Shown here: positions 1-6,079 of the stretch, one piece after another | Layout of the letters: every line of letters begins with the position of its first letter | How positions within the stretch are numbered: the stretch's first letter is position 1 | Assembly (NCBI GenBank): GCA_030428405.1 | Contig: JAUIEH010000044.1 | Span: forward strand, 1-11,161 | Length of the DNA stretch: 11,161 nucleotides | Source of the DNA: Alphaproteobacteria bacterium | Lineage (GTDB): Bacteria > Pseudomonadota > Alphaproteobacteria > Caulobacterales > Maricaulaceae | Direction of reading: 5' to 3' | Program-made: the position numbers and the translations under genes | The notes under the pieces: model-generated | What the model saw: only the letters and a program-made list of their open reading frames with translations | What the model was told of the DNA's origin: nothing | Database searches by the model: none

Positions 1-159
1 CAATGGCCGGATCGGAGTGAGACTTTCGACCTCAAGCTCGATATCGATTTTCCGTCGCGAGAGATTGTCGACGATGATGACCTCATGGCCGCGTTTGGAC
101 AGGTGCAGCGCCGTGGGCCAGCCGCAAAATCCGTCTCCGCCCAAAACAACAATCTTCAC
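1..159 (-). CDS. sqdB: UDP-sulfoquinovose synthase, N-terminal part (runs off left edge)
   Basis: The first 53 codons of an NAD-dependent SDR-type enzyme are visible. The start VKIVVLGGDGFCGWPTALHL is the Rossmann dinucleotide loop in the SqdB/SQD1 form (GGDGFCGW rather than the generic GxxGxxG). It is followed by HEVIIVDNLSRR and ELEVESLTPI, also typical of SqdB. The family makes UDP-sulfoquinovose from UDP-glucose and sulfite in the cytosol, the head-group donor for the sulfolipid SQDG. I chose the GTG start at 159 because GGAG lies 9 bases upstream and it gives the family's usual N-terminus. An in-frame ATG at 201 would add 14 Arg-rich residues and has no ribosome binding site. The catalytic Tyr/Lys lie outside the window. 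A weak possible promoter (TTGACG at 265-270, TACCGC at 242-247, 17-base spacing) sits upstream; its -10 is poor. The 160-341 gap holds nothing else I can identify. Confidence 0.85.
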   Translation of the reverse strand, partial: MKIVVLGGDGFCGWPTALHLSKRGHEVIIVDNLSRRKIDIELEVESLTPIRPL

Positions 160-341
160 GTCGTCTCGCTCCCGCCCGCGCCGATACCGGCGCGTGCTCA
201 TCTGATATGGCTAAGCTGTCCGTCACTTTCGAAGTCGGGGCGCGGTATGACAAGTGGCGACAGCCGTCAATGCCGCGCAACCCAAGGCGGCGCCGATGCT
301 GAAGCGCGCCATTGTGAATTTACGCATCTTAGCGGAAGAAT

Positions 342-417
342 TGGTGAGCCCGCCGGGGTTCGAACCCGGGACCTACTGATTAAAAGTCAGTTGCTCTACC
401 AACTGAGCTACAGGCTC
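342..417 (-). tRNA. tRNA-Lys (anticodon UUU), CCA end encoded
   Basis: Read on the minus strand, the segment folds into a full cloverleaf. The acceptor stem GAGCCTG pairs with CGGGCTC (one T-G pair), with discriminator A at 345 and encoded CCA at 344-342. The D arm carries the TAGCTCAGTTGGTAGAGC consensus. The anticodon stem ACTGA/TCAGT encloses the loop CTTTTAA, whose anticodon TTT is at 384-382. The T arm CCGGG-TTCGAAC-CCCGG is standard. The total is 76 bases with no intron. It stands alone, transcribed away from the lipoprotein gene, and no U-rich terminator is obvious downstream (bases below 342). UUU reads the AAA and AAG lysine codons. Confidence 0.97.
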
Positions 418-428
418 GCGAAGGCGGC

Positions 429-457
429 AAACTAGGTCGCGCCGCTTGCAGGGTCAA
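429..457 (-). promoter_or_regulatory. Sigma70-type promoter of the tRNA-Lys gene
   Basis: On the minus strand TTGACC (457-452) is followed after exactly 17 bases by TAGTTT (434-429), and the tRNA begins 11 bases later at 417. The -35 matches the consensus in five of six positions; the -10 matches in three. A start about 7 bases past the -10 leaves a leader of only a few bases, as expected for a tRNA gene. The assignment rests on sequence match and position only. Confidence 0.65.
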
Positions 458-495
458 TCAATGGCTGGCGTGCGAACGCGCCTGTGGGGGAAGAA

Positions 496-1176
496 ATGGG
501 GACGAGGTTTCAAACCGGCGCTATTATCGGCTGTTTCAGCGCTTTAGCGCTCTCAGCCTGCGCATCGACGCCGCGGCCGGACATGAATGCTGCGCGCTCC
601 GAAACGCGTGTCGCGGCCGGCACGGCGGTCGATACGACGCGCGCAGGCTTTGCGGACGCCGCCACACAGCCGCTTGATGATTTCAACATCACGCGTGAGA
701 CGATCCCGCCGACCCTTCTGGCGGTACGCTATGAATATGAAGCCGATCCGGCGCCTGATTGCGGCGATGTTGCGCGCGAAATCGGTGCGCTCAACGCCGT
801 TCTGGGACGCGATTTCGACCAGGACGCCGAGGAACGCTCGGCCGGTGAAGCCGGCGGCGAGCAAGCCGGCGATTTCGTTCTCGACGTCATTGAGGACGCC
901 GCAACCGGGTTCATCCCTTTTCGCGGCGTCGTACGTGAGGCGACCGGCGCAGCCAGGCATGACCGTCGCCTGCAGCGGGCTTACCAGTCAGGCGTTGCTC
1001 GGCGAGCATTTCTGAGAGGATACGCCACGGCGCTCGGCTGCCGTCCGCCGGCTGCGCCCCGCACCTTGACCGCGCCCGACACCGTCGAAGGCGACCCGGC
1101 GCCGATCGAACGTCGCGAAACCCATGATGCGCGCACGCCGCATCGCTGGGGCGAGGCCAACCAGCCGGACGACTAG
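496..1176 (+). CDS. Small outer-membrane lipoprotein of unknown function
   Basis: This 226-residue protein begins with a lipoprotein signal: basic N-terminus (R4), hydrophobic stretch 8-19, and lipobox L-S-A-C with Cys at residue 22. Ala follows the Cys, so outer-membrane sorting is likely. The mature part is hydrophilic and Ala/Arg-rich. Two Cys (C89 and C182) could form a disulfide. The best-ordered piece, residues 126-182, contains a FIPFRGVVREATGA segment followed by an Arg-rich helix; it resembles conserved unknowns I recall from related alphaproteobacteria, but I cannot name a domain. I preferred ATG at 496 because a GGGGGAAGAA purine tract lies directly before it. The in-frame GTG at 484 has no ribosome binding site and would put acidic residues before the signal. 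The tail past residue 185 looks disordered (Pro, Asp, Glu, Arg). Its stop interlocks with that of tgt. Confidence 0.85.
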   Translation: MGTRFQTGAIIGCFSALALSACASTPRPDMNAARSETRVAAGTAVDTTRAGFADAATQPLDDFNITRETIPPTLLAVRYEYEADPAPDCGDVAREIGALNAVLGRDFDQDAEERSAGEAGGEQAGDFVLDVIEDAATGFIPFRGVVREATGAARHDRRLQRAYQSGVARRAFLRGYATALGCRPPAAPRTLTAPDTVEGDPAPIERRETHDARTPHRWGEANQPDD

Positions 1177-2300
1177 GCCTGGTTTGCGGCGTGTGCGGCG
1201 CGAGCAGCTTCGGCCTCGGCGCGCAGCTGCTCGAATGTCCCATCTGCGATGGCGGCGCGAATGCGGGCCATAAGGTCCTGGAAATAATGCACATTGTGCC
1301 AGCTCAGCAGGATCGAGCCGAGCATTTCGCCGGCGCGCACGAGATGGTGCAGATAGGCCTTGGAATAATCGCGGCTGGCCGGGCACGCGCTCATTTCATC
1401 GAGCGGGCTCTCATCCTCGGCGAAACGCGCATTCTTGAGATTGATCGGCCCGCCATCGAACCAGGCCTGGCCATGCCGGCCTGAGCGGGTCGGCAAGACG
1501 CAATCGAACATGTCGACGCCGCGCGCCACCGATTCGATCAAATCGACCGGCTTGCCCACGCCCATGAGATAGCGTGGCCGCTCAACCGGCATGAATGGCG
1601 TGGTCAGCTCAATGACTTCGCACATGCGCTCATGGCCCTCGCCCACTGCGAGCCCGCCAATAGCGTAGCCGTCAAAGCCAATCTCGGTGAGCCGTTCGGC
1701 CGATTCCCGGCGCAGTTCCGGAAAGACAGAACCCTGCACAATGCCGAACAAGGCTTGTGCGTCCCGCGTCCCAAAGGCCGTCTTGCAGCGTTCGCCCCAA
1801 CGCGCGGACATGCGCATCGAGGCCGCCGCAGCCTCCTCCGGGACTGGATAATCGGTGCATTCGTCGAGCTGCATGGTGATGTCAGAGCCAAGCAGGTCGG
1901 CCTGGATTTCAACGGCGCGCTCGGGCGTGAGCATATGGGTTGCGCCGTCGATATGGCTTTGAAAGCGCACGCCTTCTTCGGTGATCTTGCGCAAGTCCGC
2001 GAGCGACCAGACCTGAAAGCCGCCGCTATCGGTCAGGATCGGGCCCGACCAGCGGCTGAATTTGTGCAAGCCCCCCAGCCGCGCGACGCGCTCCGCCCCC
2101 GGCCGCAACATCAGGTGATACGTGTTCGACAGGATGATGTCGGCGCCGGTTTCGCGCACCTGCTCCATCGTCAGCGCCTTGACGGTCGCCGCCGTTCCGA
2201 CGGGCATCCAGGCGGGCGTAGCGATGTCGCCGCGCGGCGTGAAAATGCGCCCGGCGCGCGCGCCGCCGTCGCGGGCGGTGATTTCAAACGGAAAGCTCAT
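1173..2300 (-). CDS. tgt: tRNA-guanine transglycosylase (queuosine pathway)
   Basis: Tgt swaps the guanine at position 34 of GUN-anticodon tRNAs for preQ1, the first tRNA-level step of queuosine synthesis. The protein has 375 residues, the same as E. coli Tgt. Visible landmarks are the N-terminal TPAWMPVGT, DSGGFQ with catalytic Asp 91, LDECTD (substrate-binding Asp 146), GIVQG (187-190), GGLAVGE (215-221) and GVDMFDCVLPTRSGR with the nucleophile at Asp 263. The zinc site is odd: the family's CxCxxC is here S304-A-C306-P-A-S309, so two of three Cys ligands are Ser, although His 335 (SWHN) is kept. The C-terminus is a helical Ala/Glu/Arg tail. No Shine-Dalgarno sequence is visible before ATG 2300, but the start fits the family. 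Its usual partner queA lies upstream on the same strand, separated by an opposite-strand gene. Confidence 0.96.
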   Translation of the reverse strand: MSFPFEITARDGGARAGRIFTPRGDIATPAWMPVGTAATVKALTMEQVRETGADIILSNTYHLMLRPGAERVARLGGLHKFSRWSGPILTDSGGFQVWSLADLRKITEEGVRFQSHIDGATHMLTPERAVEIQADLLGSDITMQLDECTDYPVPEEAAAASMRMSARWGERCKTAFGTRDAQALFGIVQGSVFPELRRESAERLTEIGFDGYAIGGLAVGEGHERMCEVIELTTPFMPVERPRYLMGVGKPVDLIESVARGVDMFDCVLPTRSGRHGQAWFDGGPINLKNARFAEDESPLDEMSACPASRDYSKAYLHHLVRAGEMLGSILLSWHNVHYFQDLMARIRAAIADGTFEQLRAEAEAARAAHAANQA

Positions 2301-2443
2301 GAGCGCGGTTGTTTAGCCAAGCCCGACACGCAGCGCCATAGCATGCTGGCTCGCCCCTCTTGCATGCGCGCCCGTCTCGGTGTGCAAGCAAAGGCCGAAC
2401 GAAGTCCCCGGCCGAGCCGGCGTGAATGATCAGGATGGCGTGT
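2301..2443. other. Divergent intergenic region between tgt and the carboxyltransferase gene
   Basis: These 143 bases must hold at least the start signals of the plus-strand carboxyltransferase gene, and those of tgt if tgt is not read from queA. I see no convincing -35/-10 pair on either strand. Minor symmetric elements are AGCATGCT (near 2339-2346) and a CTTGCA/TGCAAG inverted repeat (2359-2364 with 2383-2388, 18-base loop); both are short enough to be chance. AGGA at 2432-2435 is the ribosome binding site that sets the carboxyltransferase start at 2444. Confidence 0.5.
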
Positions 2444-3991
2444 ATGAGCTGGAAGCCGGAACTCGAAGAACTGGAACGCCGCAAGGCGCTGGCGCGCGAA
2501 ATGGGCGGTCCGGAGAAAGTGGCCCGCCAGCACAATGCCGGCCGGCGAACCGCGCGCGAGCGCATTGACGCCTTTCTCGACCCCGGCAGCTTTCGCGAAA
2601 TCGGTTCGATCACAGGCGCAGCCGTCTACGGAGAAGACGGCGCGCTTGAAAGCTTCATGCCGGCCAATTTCATCTTCGGACGCGGCAAGGTGTCGGGCCG
2701 GTCGATCATTGTCGGTGCGGATGATTTCACCGTGCGCGGCGGCGCGGGCGACGCCGGCATTTATCAAAAACAGGTTCTGTCCGAACAAGCCGCGCTCGAA
2801 CTGCGCCTTCCGCTCGTGCGCCTGATCGAGGGCACGGGCGGCGGCGGCTCAGTCAAGTCGCTGCTCGACTATGGGCGCAGCTATGTGCCGTTTAATCCGG
2901 GCTGGGAGCATGTCGTCGCCAATCTGGAGACGGTGCCTGTGATTTCGCTCGTGCTCGGACCGACGGCGGGTTATGGCGCAGCACGCGCCGTTGCTTCGCA
3001 CTACTCGGTGATGGTGCGCGACCTCTCCCAAATGTTCGTGGCCGGACCGCCCGTCGTCGCCGGCGTCGGCGAAAACGTCACCAAGGAAGAACTCGGCGGC
3101 GCCGGCATTCAGATCGCGGCCGGCGCCATCGATGACGCGTTCGCAACCGAAGACGACGCCATGACAGCGGCGCGCTGGTTTTTGTCCTTTCTGCCCAATT
3201 CCTCAGGCGATCAGCCGCCACGTGCGCCTTGCACTGACGCGCCGACACGCATTGATGAGACGCTGCGCGAAATCGTGCCGCGCGACAAACGCTTCTCCTA
3301 CGACATGCGCGCCATTCTCACCCGCGTGCTGGACAAGGACTCGGTTTTTGAGATGGGCCGTTATTTCGGCGCCTCGGTCATCACCGCGCTTGCGCGGCTG
3401 GACGGTTTCCCGGTCGCCGTGCTGGCGTCCAACCCACAAGTCTATGGCGGCGGCTGGACGTCTGAAGCCGCACAGAAAATCACGCGCTTCGTCGACTTCG
3501 CCGAAACATTCCGTCTGCCAGTCGTTCATTTCGTCGACGTGCCCGGCTTTGTGATCGGCAAGAACGCCGAACGCGCTGGCACGATCCGGCATGGCGCGCG
3601 CGCGCTCTCGGCGATCTATCAGGCCAGCGTGCCGTGGGCGTCCATCATTGTACGGCGCGCTTTCGGCGTGGCGGGCGCGGCGATGTCGAACCACACGCGC
3701 TATCGCTACCGCTATGCCTGGCCCTCGGGCGTGTGGGGCTCTTTGCCGCTGGAAGGCGGCGTCGAAGCCGCCTTCAAATCTGCAATTGCGGAGGCCGATG
3801 ATCCCGAAGCGCTGCGCAAGAGCATCAAGGCTCAGCTCTCCGCGCTCGAATCGCCGTTTCGGTCAGCAGAAGCGTTTCTCGTCGAGGAAATCATCGATCC
3901 AGCCGAGACCCGCGTGCTCCTCTGCGAGTTCGCCGAGCTCACCGCCCCGCTGCTCACCCGCTCGCCCGCACAAACGCGCTATCGGCCTTAG
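2444..3991 (+). CDS. Acyl-CoA carboxylase carboxyltransferase (beta) subunit, orphan
   Basis: The 515-residue protein has the two-domain carboxyltransferase fold: N-domain about 24-249, C-domain about 269-499. Family landmarks are RERID (38-42), DPGSFREIG (46-54), GGGGSVKSL (132-140), GPTAGYGAARA (172-182), MFVAGPPVV (197-205), VYGGGWT (333-339), VDVPGF (364-369), the crotonase-like oxyanion segment FGVAGAAM (407-414) and AWPSGVWGSLPLEGGV (425-440). The family moves CO2 from carboxybiotin to an acyl-CoA (propionyl-, acetyl- or methylcrotonyl-CoA). The C-domain differs from classical PccB (FGVAG where PccB has YGGAY, and an HTRYRYRY stretch), so the substrate cannot be read off. No biotin carboxylase or biotin carrier gene is in the window. 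ATG 2444 is chosen for AGGA 8 bases upstream and the family-like N-terminus; ATG 2426 and 2435 are in frame but lack such a site. It sits between tgt and queA on the opposite strand, and its stop interlocks with queA's. Confidence 0.88.
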   Translation: MSWKPELEELERRKALAREMGGPEKVARQHNAGRRTARERIDAFLDPGSFREIGSITGAAVYGEDGALESFMPANFIFGRGKVSGRSIIVGADDFTVRGGAGDAGIYQKQVLSEQAALELRLPLVRLIEGTGGGGSVKSLLDYGRSYVPFNPGWEHVVANLETVPVISLVLGPTAGYGAARAVASHYSVMVRDLSQMFVAGPPVVAGVGENVTKEELGGAGIQIAAGAIDDAFATEDDAMTAARWFLSFLPNSSGDQPPRAPCTDAPTRIDETLREIVPRDKRFSYDMRAILTRVLDKDSVFEMGRYFGASVITALARLDGFPVAVLASNPQVYGGGWTSEAAQKITRFVDFAETFRLPVVHFVDVPGFVIGKNAERAGTIRHGARALSAIYQASVPWASIIVRRAFGVAGAAMSNHTRYRYRYAWPSGVWGSLPLEGGVEAAFKSAIAEADDPEALRKSIKAQLSALESPFRSAEAFLVEEIIDPAETRVLLCEFAELTAPLLTRSPAQTRYRP

Positions 3992-5052
3992 AGCGCGTCC
4001 GCACGCTCCAGAAAACAGGCGTCGCCATAGGAATAGAAGCGATAGTCTTCGGCGACGGCGTGCGCGTAAGCGCGCTTCATCGTTTCCGTGCCGGCGAATG
4101 CGCAGACCAGCATGAACAGGGTCGAACGCGGCAGATGAAAATTCGTCAACAGACGGTCTACGCAGGCGAAGCGAAAACCGGGCGTAATGAAAATGTCCGT
4201 GCTTTCGCTCATCGCCTGAACCCGGCCCTGCGCATCGACAGCGCTCTCCAGACTTCGCAGGCTCGTCGTGCCGACCGCGACGATACGCCCGCCGCTTGCG
4301 CGCGTTTGCTCGATTTCATCCGCGGCGCTCTGTGAAATGACGAAGCGCTCCTCATGCATGTGATGGTCTTCGACCCGCTCGGCCTTCACCGGCAGGAACG
4401 TGCCCGCCCCGACATCGAGCCGGATGCGGCTTTGCTCAACGCCGCGCGCACCGAGCGTTTCAAACATCTCAGGCGTAAAATGCAGGCCTGCCGTGGGCGC
4501 TGCGACCGAGCCGCCCTCCTGCGCGAACAGCGTCTGATAATCCGTGGCATCGCGCGCATCCGGCGCACGCTTGCGCGCAATATAAGGCGGCAAAGGCGGC
4601 GCGCCGACAGCTTCGATGGCTGCATCCAAGGCGGCGTCAGCCTTGCTGAAGCGCAAGACCGCCTCGCCTTGGTCGCGCATTGCTTCCACGACGGCGTTTA
4701 ATCCGCCGTCGAACTTTATCACGTCGCCATCGCGCAGCCTCTTGGCCGGACGGACGAATGCGCGCCAGAGATCGCCGCCGTCGCGCGTATGCAGATTAAC
4801 ATCGACGCTGACATCGGCGCCGAGATCATCGCGCGCCGGACGAACACCCTTCAAAGCGGCGTTTATGACGCGCGTGTCGTTGAGAACCAGGCGATCTCCC
4901 GGCGAAAGGAGTTCCGGCAGCTCCTTGACGACGCGGTCTTCGAGGCTTCCATCGGCGCGGATCACGAGCAGGCGCGCCTCATCGCGCCGCGGCGCAGGCC
5001 GCAGCGCGATGAGGTGTTCGGGCAGTTCAAAGTCGAAATCGTCAACGCGCAT
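3988..5052 (-). CDS. queA: tRNA preQ1(34) S-adenosylmethionine ribosyltransferase-isomerase
   Basis: QueA transfers and isomerises the ribosyl part of S-adenosylmethionine onto preQ1 at tRNA position 34, giving epoxyqueuosine; it acts directly after Tgt. The protein has 354 residues (E. coli 356). Conserved pieces are the N-terminal VDDFDFELPEHLIAL (3-17), LVLNDTRVINAALKG (55-69), APPLPPYI (151-158), PTAGLHFT (186-193), VGAGTFLPVK (214-223), HMHEER (231-236), VGTTSLRSLES (260-270) and TNFHLPRSTLFML (303-315). ATG 5052 is the only sensible start; its ribosome binding site is poor. It lies 48 bases after the Mrr-like gene and is probably the last of the contiguous minus-strand run. Its stop TAA interlocks with the TAG of the carboxyltransferase in the 4-base TTAG at 3988-3991. 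Confidence 0.97.
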   Translation of the reverse strand: MRVDDFDFELPEHLIALRPAPRRDEARLLVIRADGSLEDRVVKELPELLSPGDRLVLNDTRVINAALKGVRPARDDLGADVSVDVNLHTRDGGDLWRAFVRPAKRLRDGDVIKFDGGLNAVVEAMRDQGEAVLRFSKADAALDAAIEAVGAPPLPPYIARKRAPDARDATDYQTLFAQEGGSVAAPTAGLHFTPEMFETLGARGVEQSRIRLDVGAGTFLPVKAERVEDHHMHEERFVISQSAADEIEQTRASGGRIVAVGTTSLRSLESAVDAQGRVQAMSESTDIFITPGFRFACVDRLLTNFHLPRSTLFMLVCAFAGTETMKRAYAHAVAEDYRFYSYGDACFLERADAL

Positions 5053-5100
5053 GGCGCACGCATCTACGACGCGGCTGGCGCAGGTGGAACCCTTTAAGCC

Positions 5101-6024
5101 TCAGGCGGCGCGGCGCAGCGCCTCTTCGACCTCGAGGAGATCGTCGAGCCTGCCGAGATCGTCGTGATGCAGAAGCAGGACGTGATTGACCTCGGCGAGT
5201 TCGCGTGCAGAGCGCGTATAGGTGGCGTTGGAGACGACGGCGGCGTGATCGGCGCCCTCCACCATGGCTCGGCCGGCGACAATCTCCTGCACGGCGCCGT
5301 TGCCGACGGAGCCGCCATAGCGCTTGCACTGAATGGCGACGATGCAGTTGCGCTTGCGCGCCACGAGGTCGACGCCCTGATCGCCGGTGTCGCGCAGATT
5401 GCCCACACGCCAGCCAGAGCGCTCAAGAATGCGAGCGCAAAACGCTTCATATTCCGAGCCCGTCATGGCGGTGCGGAAACCGCGGCCGAAAAAGCTGCGT
5501 CGCGCGCGCTGGCGCTCGGCGATGTCGGCGGCGCGTTCCATGGTTCTGATCCAGCGCCCGATAAGCTGACTGTCGGCGAGTGCGGCTGCGCGGGCGTCAT
5601 CGGAGACGCCGTCAAGCAATTGGCGTTCGATGAAGCGGTCCTGCACGCGTCGCCAGGCCTCTGCGTCGGAGACGCCCGGACGATCTTCGAGCGCGGACTC
5701 GCGACGCTTGCGCGCGAGATTGCCGGCATGGCGTTCGATCAGGTGCTCGGCGCGGCGATTGAGGCGCGCGATGCTGCCGGCCGACAAACCGCCGGAGCGA
5801 AGCCTGCGCGCGCGCGGGCCGAACGTCCAGGCAAGCGCCTGGCGCAGCATGTAGGCGAGCGCAATGACGGTGGCGCCGGCGAGCGCGATCTTGGCGGCGT
5901 CCGGAAAGGCGAAAGACGCGAACGCCGCCAGTCCGAGCGTGCCCAGAATGACGCCCGCTCCCCAAAACGCGAAGACGCGCTGAAAGAAGCCGAGCGAGCG
6001 ACGGTGGTGTGAATGGCGGGCCAC
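5101..6024 (-). CDS. Membrane-anchored Mrr-type restriction-endonuclease-like protein
   Basis: This 307-residue protein has three parts. Residues 13-66 form two hydrophobic segments (about 13-40 and 43-66) separated by a short FPDAAK turn, so a hairpin of two membrane helices is likely. Residues 70-180 are charged and probably helical. Residues 188-290 match the Mrr_cat PD-(D/E)xK nuclease domain: GSEYEAFCARIL (189-200), then GDQGVDLVA with Asp 219 and IQCKRY with Gln 232 and Lys 234, the D...QxK core, then VVSNATYT (263-270). The Mrr family cleaves DNA, sometimes only when modified; whether this one does is unknown. GTG 6024 is the start because a perfect AGGAGG lies 6 bases upstream; a GTG at 6078 in frame has no such site. 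No methyltransferase or specificity gene accompanies it, so it is not an evident restriction-modification system. It lies 55 bases after the hot-dog-like gene and 48 before queA, so it is probably co-transcribed. Confidence 0.85.
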   Translation of the reverse strand: MARHSHHRRSLGFFQRVFAFWGAGVILGTLGLAAFASFAFPDAAKIALAGATVIALAYMLRQALAWTFGPRARRLRSGGLSAGSIARLNRRAEHLIERHAGNLARKRRESALEDRPGVSDAEAWRRVQDRFIERQLLDGVSDDARAAALADSQLIGRWIRTMERAADIAERQRARRSFFGRGFRTAMTGSEYEAFCARILERSGWRVGNLRDTGDQGVDLVARKRNCIVAIQCKRYGGSVGNGAVQEIVAGRAMVEGADHAAVVSNATYTRSARELAEVNHVLLLHHDDLGRLDDLLEVEEALRRAA

Positions 6025-6030
6025 GATACG

Positions 6031-6059
6031 CCTCCTTGCGACTCGTTGATGGCGAGTCG
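6031..6059 (-). promoter_or_regulatory. Ribosome binding site and adjacent hairpin before the Mrr-like gene
   Basis: AGGAGG (minus strand, 6036-6031) is a perfect Shine-Dalgarno core, 6 bases before GTG 6024, and decides the start. Two bases upstream of it a 7-base-pair hairpin can form: CGACTCG (6039-6045) pairs with CGAGTCG (6053-6059), with a 7-base loop. The hairpin leaves the ribosome site free and no U-run follows, so it is not a terminator. It might be an mRNA processing or stability element, or chance. Confidence 0.55.
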
Positions 6060-6079
6060 GCGGAGATTCGCAGTCCACG

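Noticed and set aside
2359..2388. CTTGCA/TGCAAG inverted repeat as an operator between tgt and the carboxyltransferase gene
   Set aside because: Arms of only 6 bases with an 18-base spacer are expected by chance in this composition and no promoter was found to position it against.
1632..2429. A 265-codon plus-strand frame antisense to tgt
   Set aside because: tgt is certain on the minus strand; the antisense product has no family resemblance.
5053..5100. preQ1 riboswitch before queA (and before tgt at 2301-2443)
   Set aside because: I looked for the small preQ1 aptamer pattern (a GC hairpin with an A-rich tail leading to the ribosome site) and found none. A covariance-model search would settle it.
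5164..6012. A 282-codon plus-strand frame antisense to the Mrr-like gene
   Set aside because: Same explanation: Ala/Gly/Asp/Arg-rich mirror of a real gene with a perfect ribosome site on the other strand.
5101..6024. A restriction-modification or phage-defence island
   Set aside because: Only the Mrr-like gene would qualify; there is no methyltransferase, specificity subunit, integrase or defence neighbour, and flanking genes are housekeeping.
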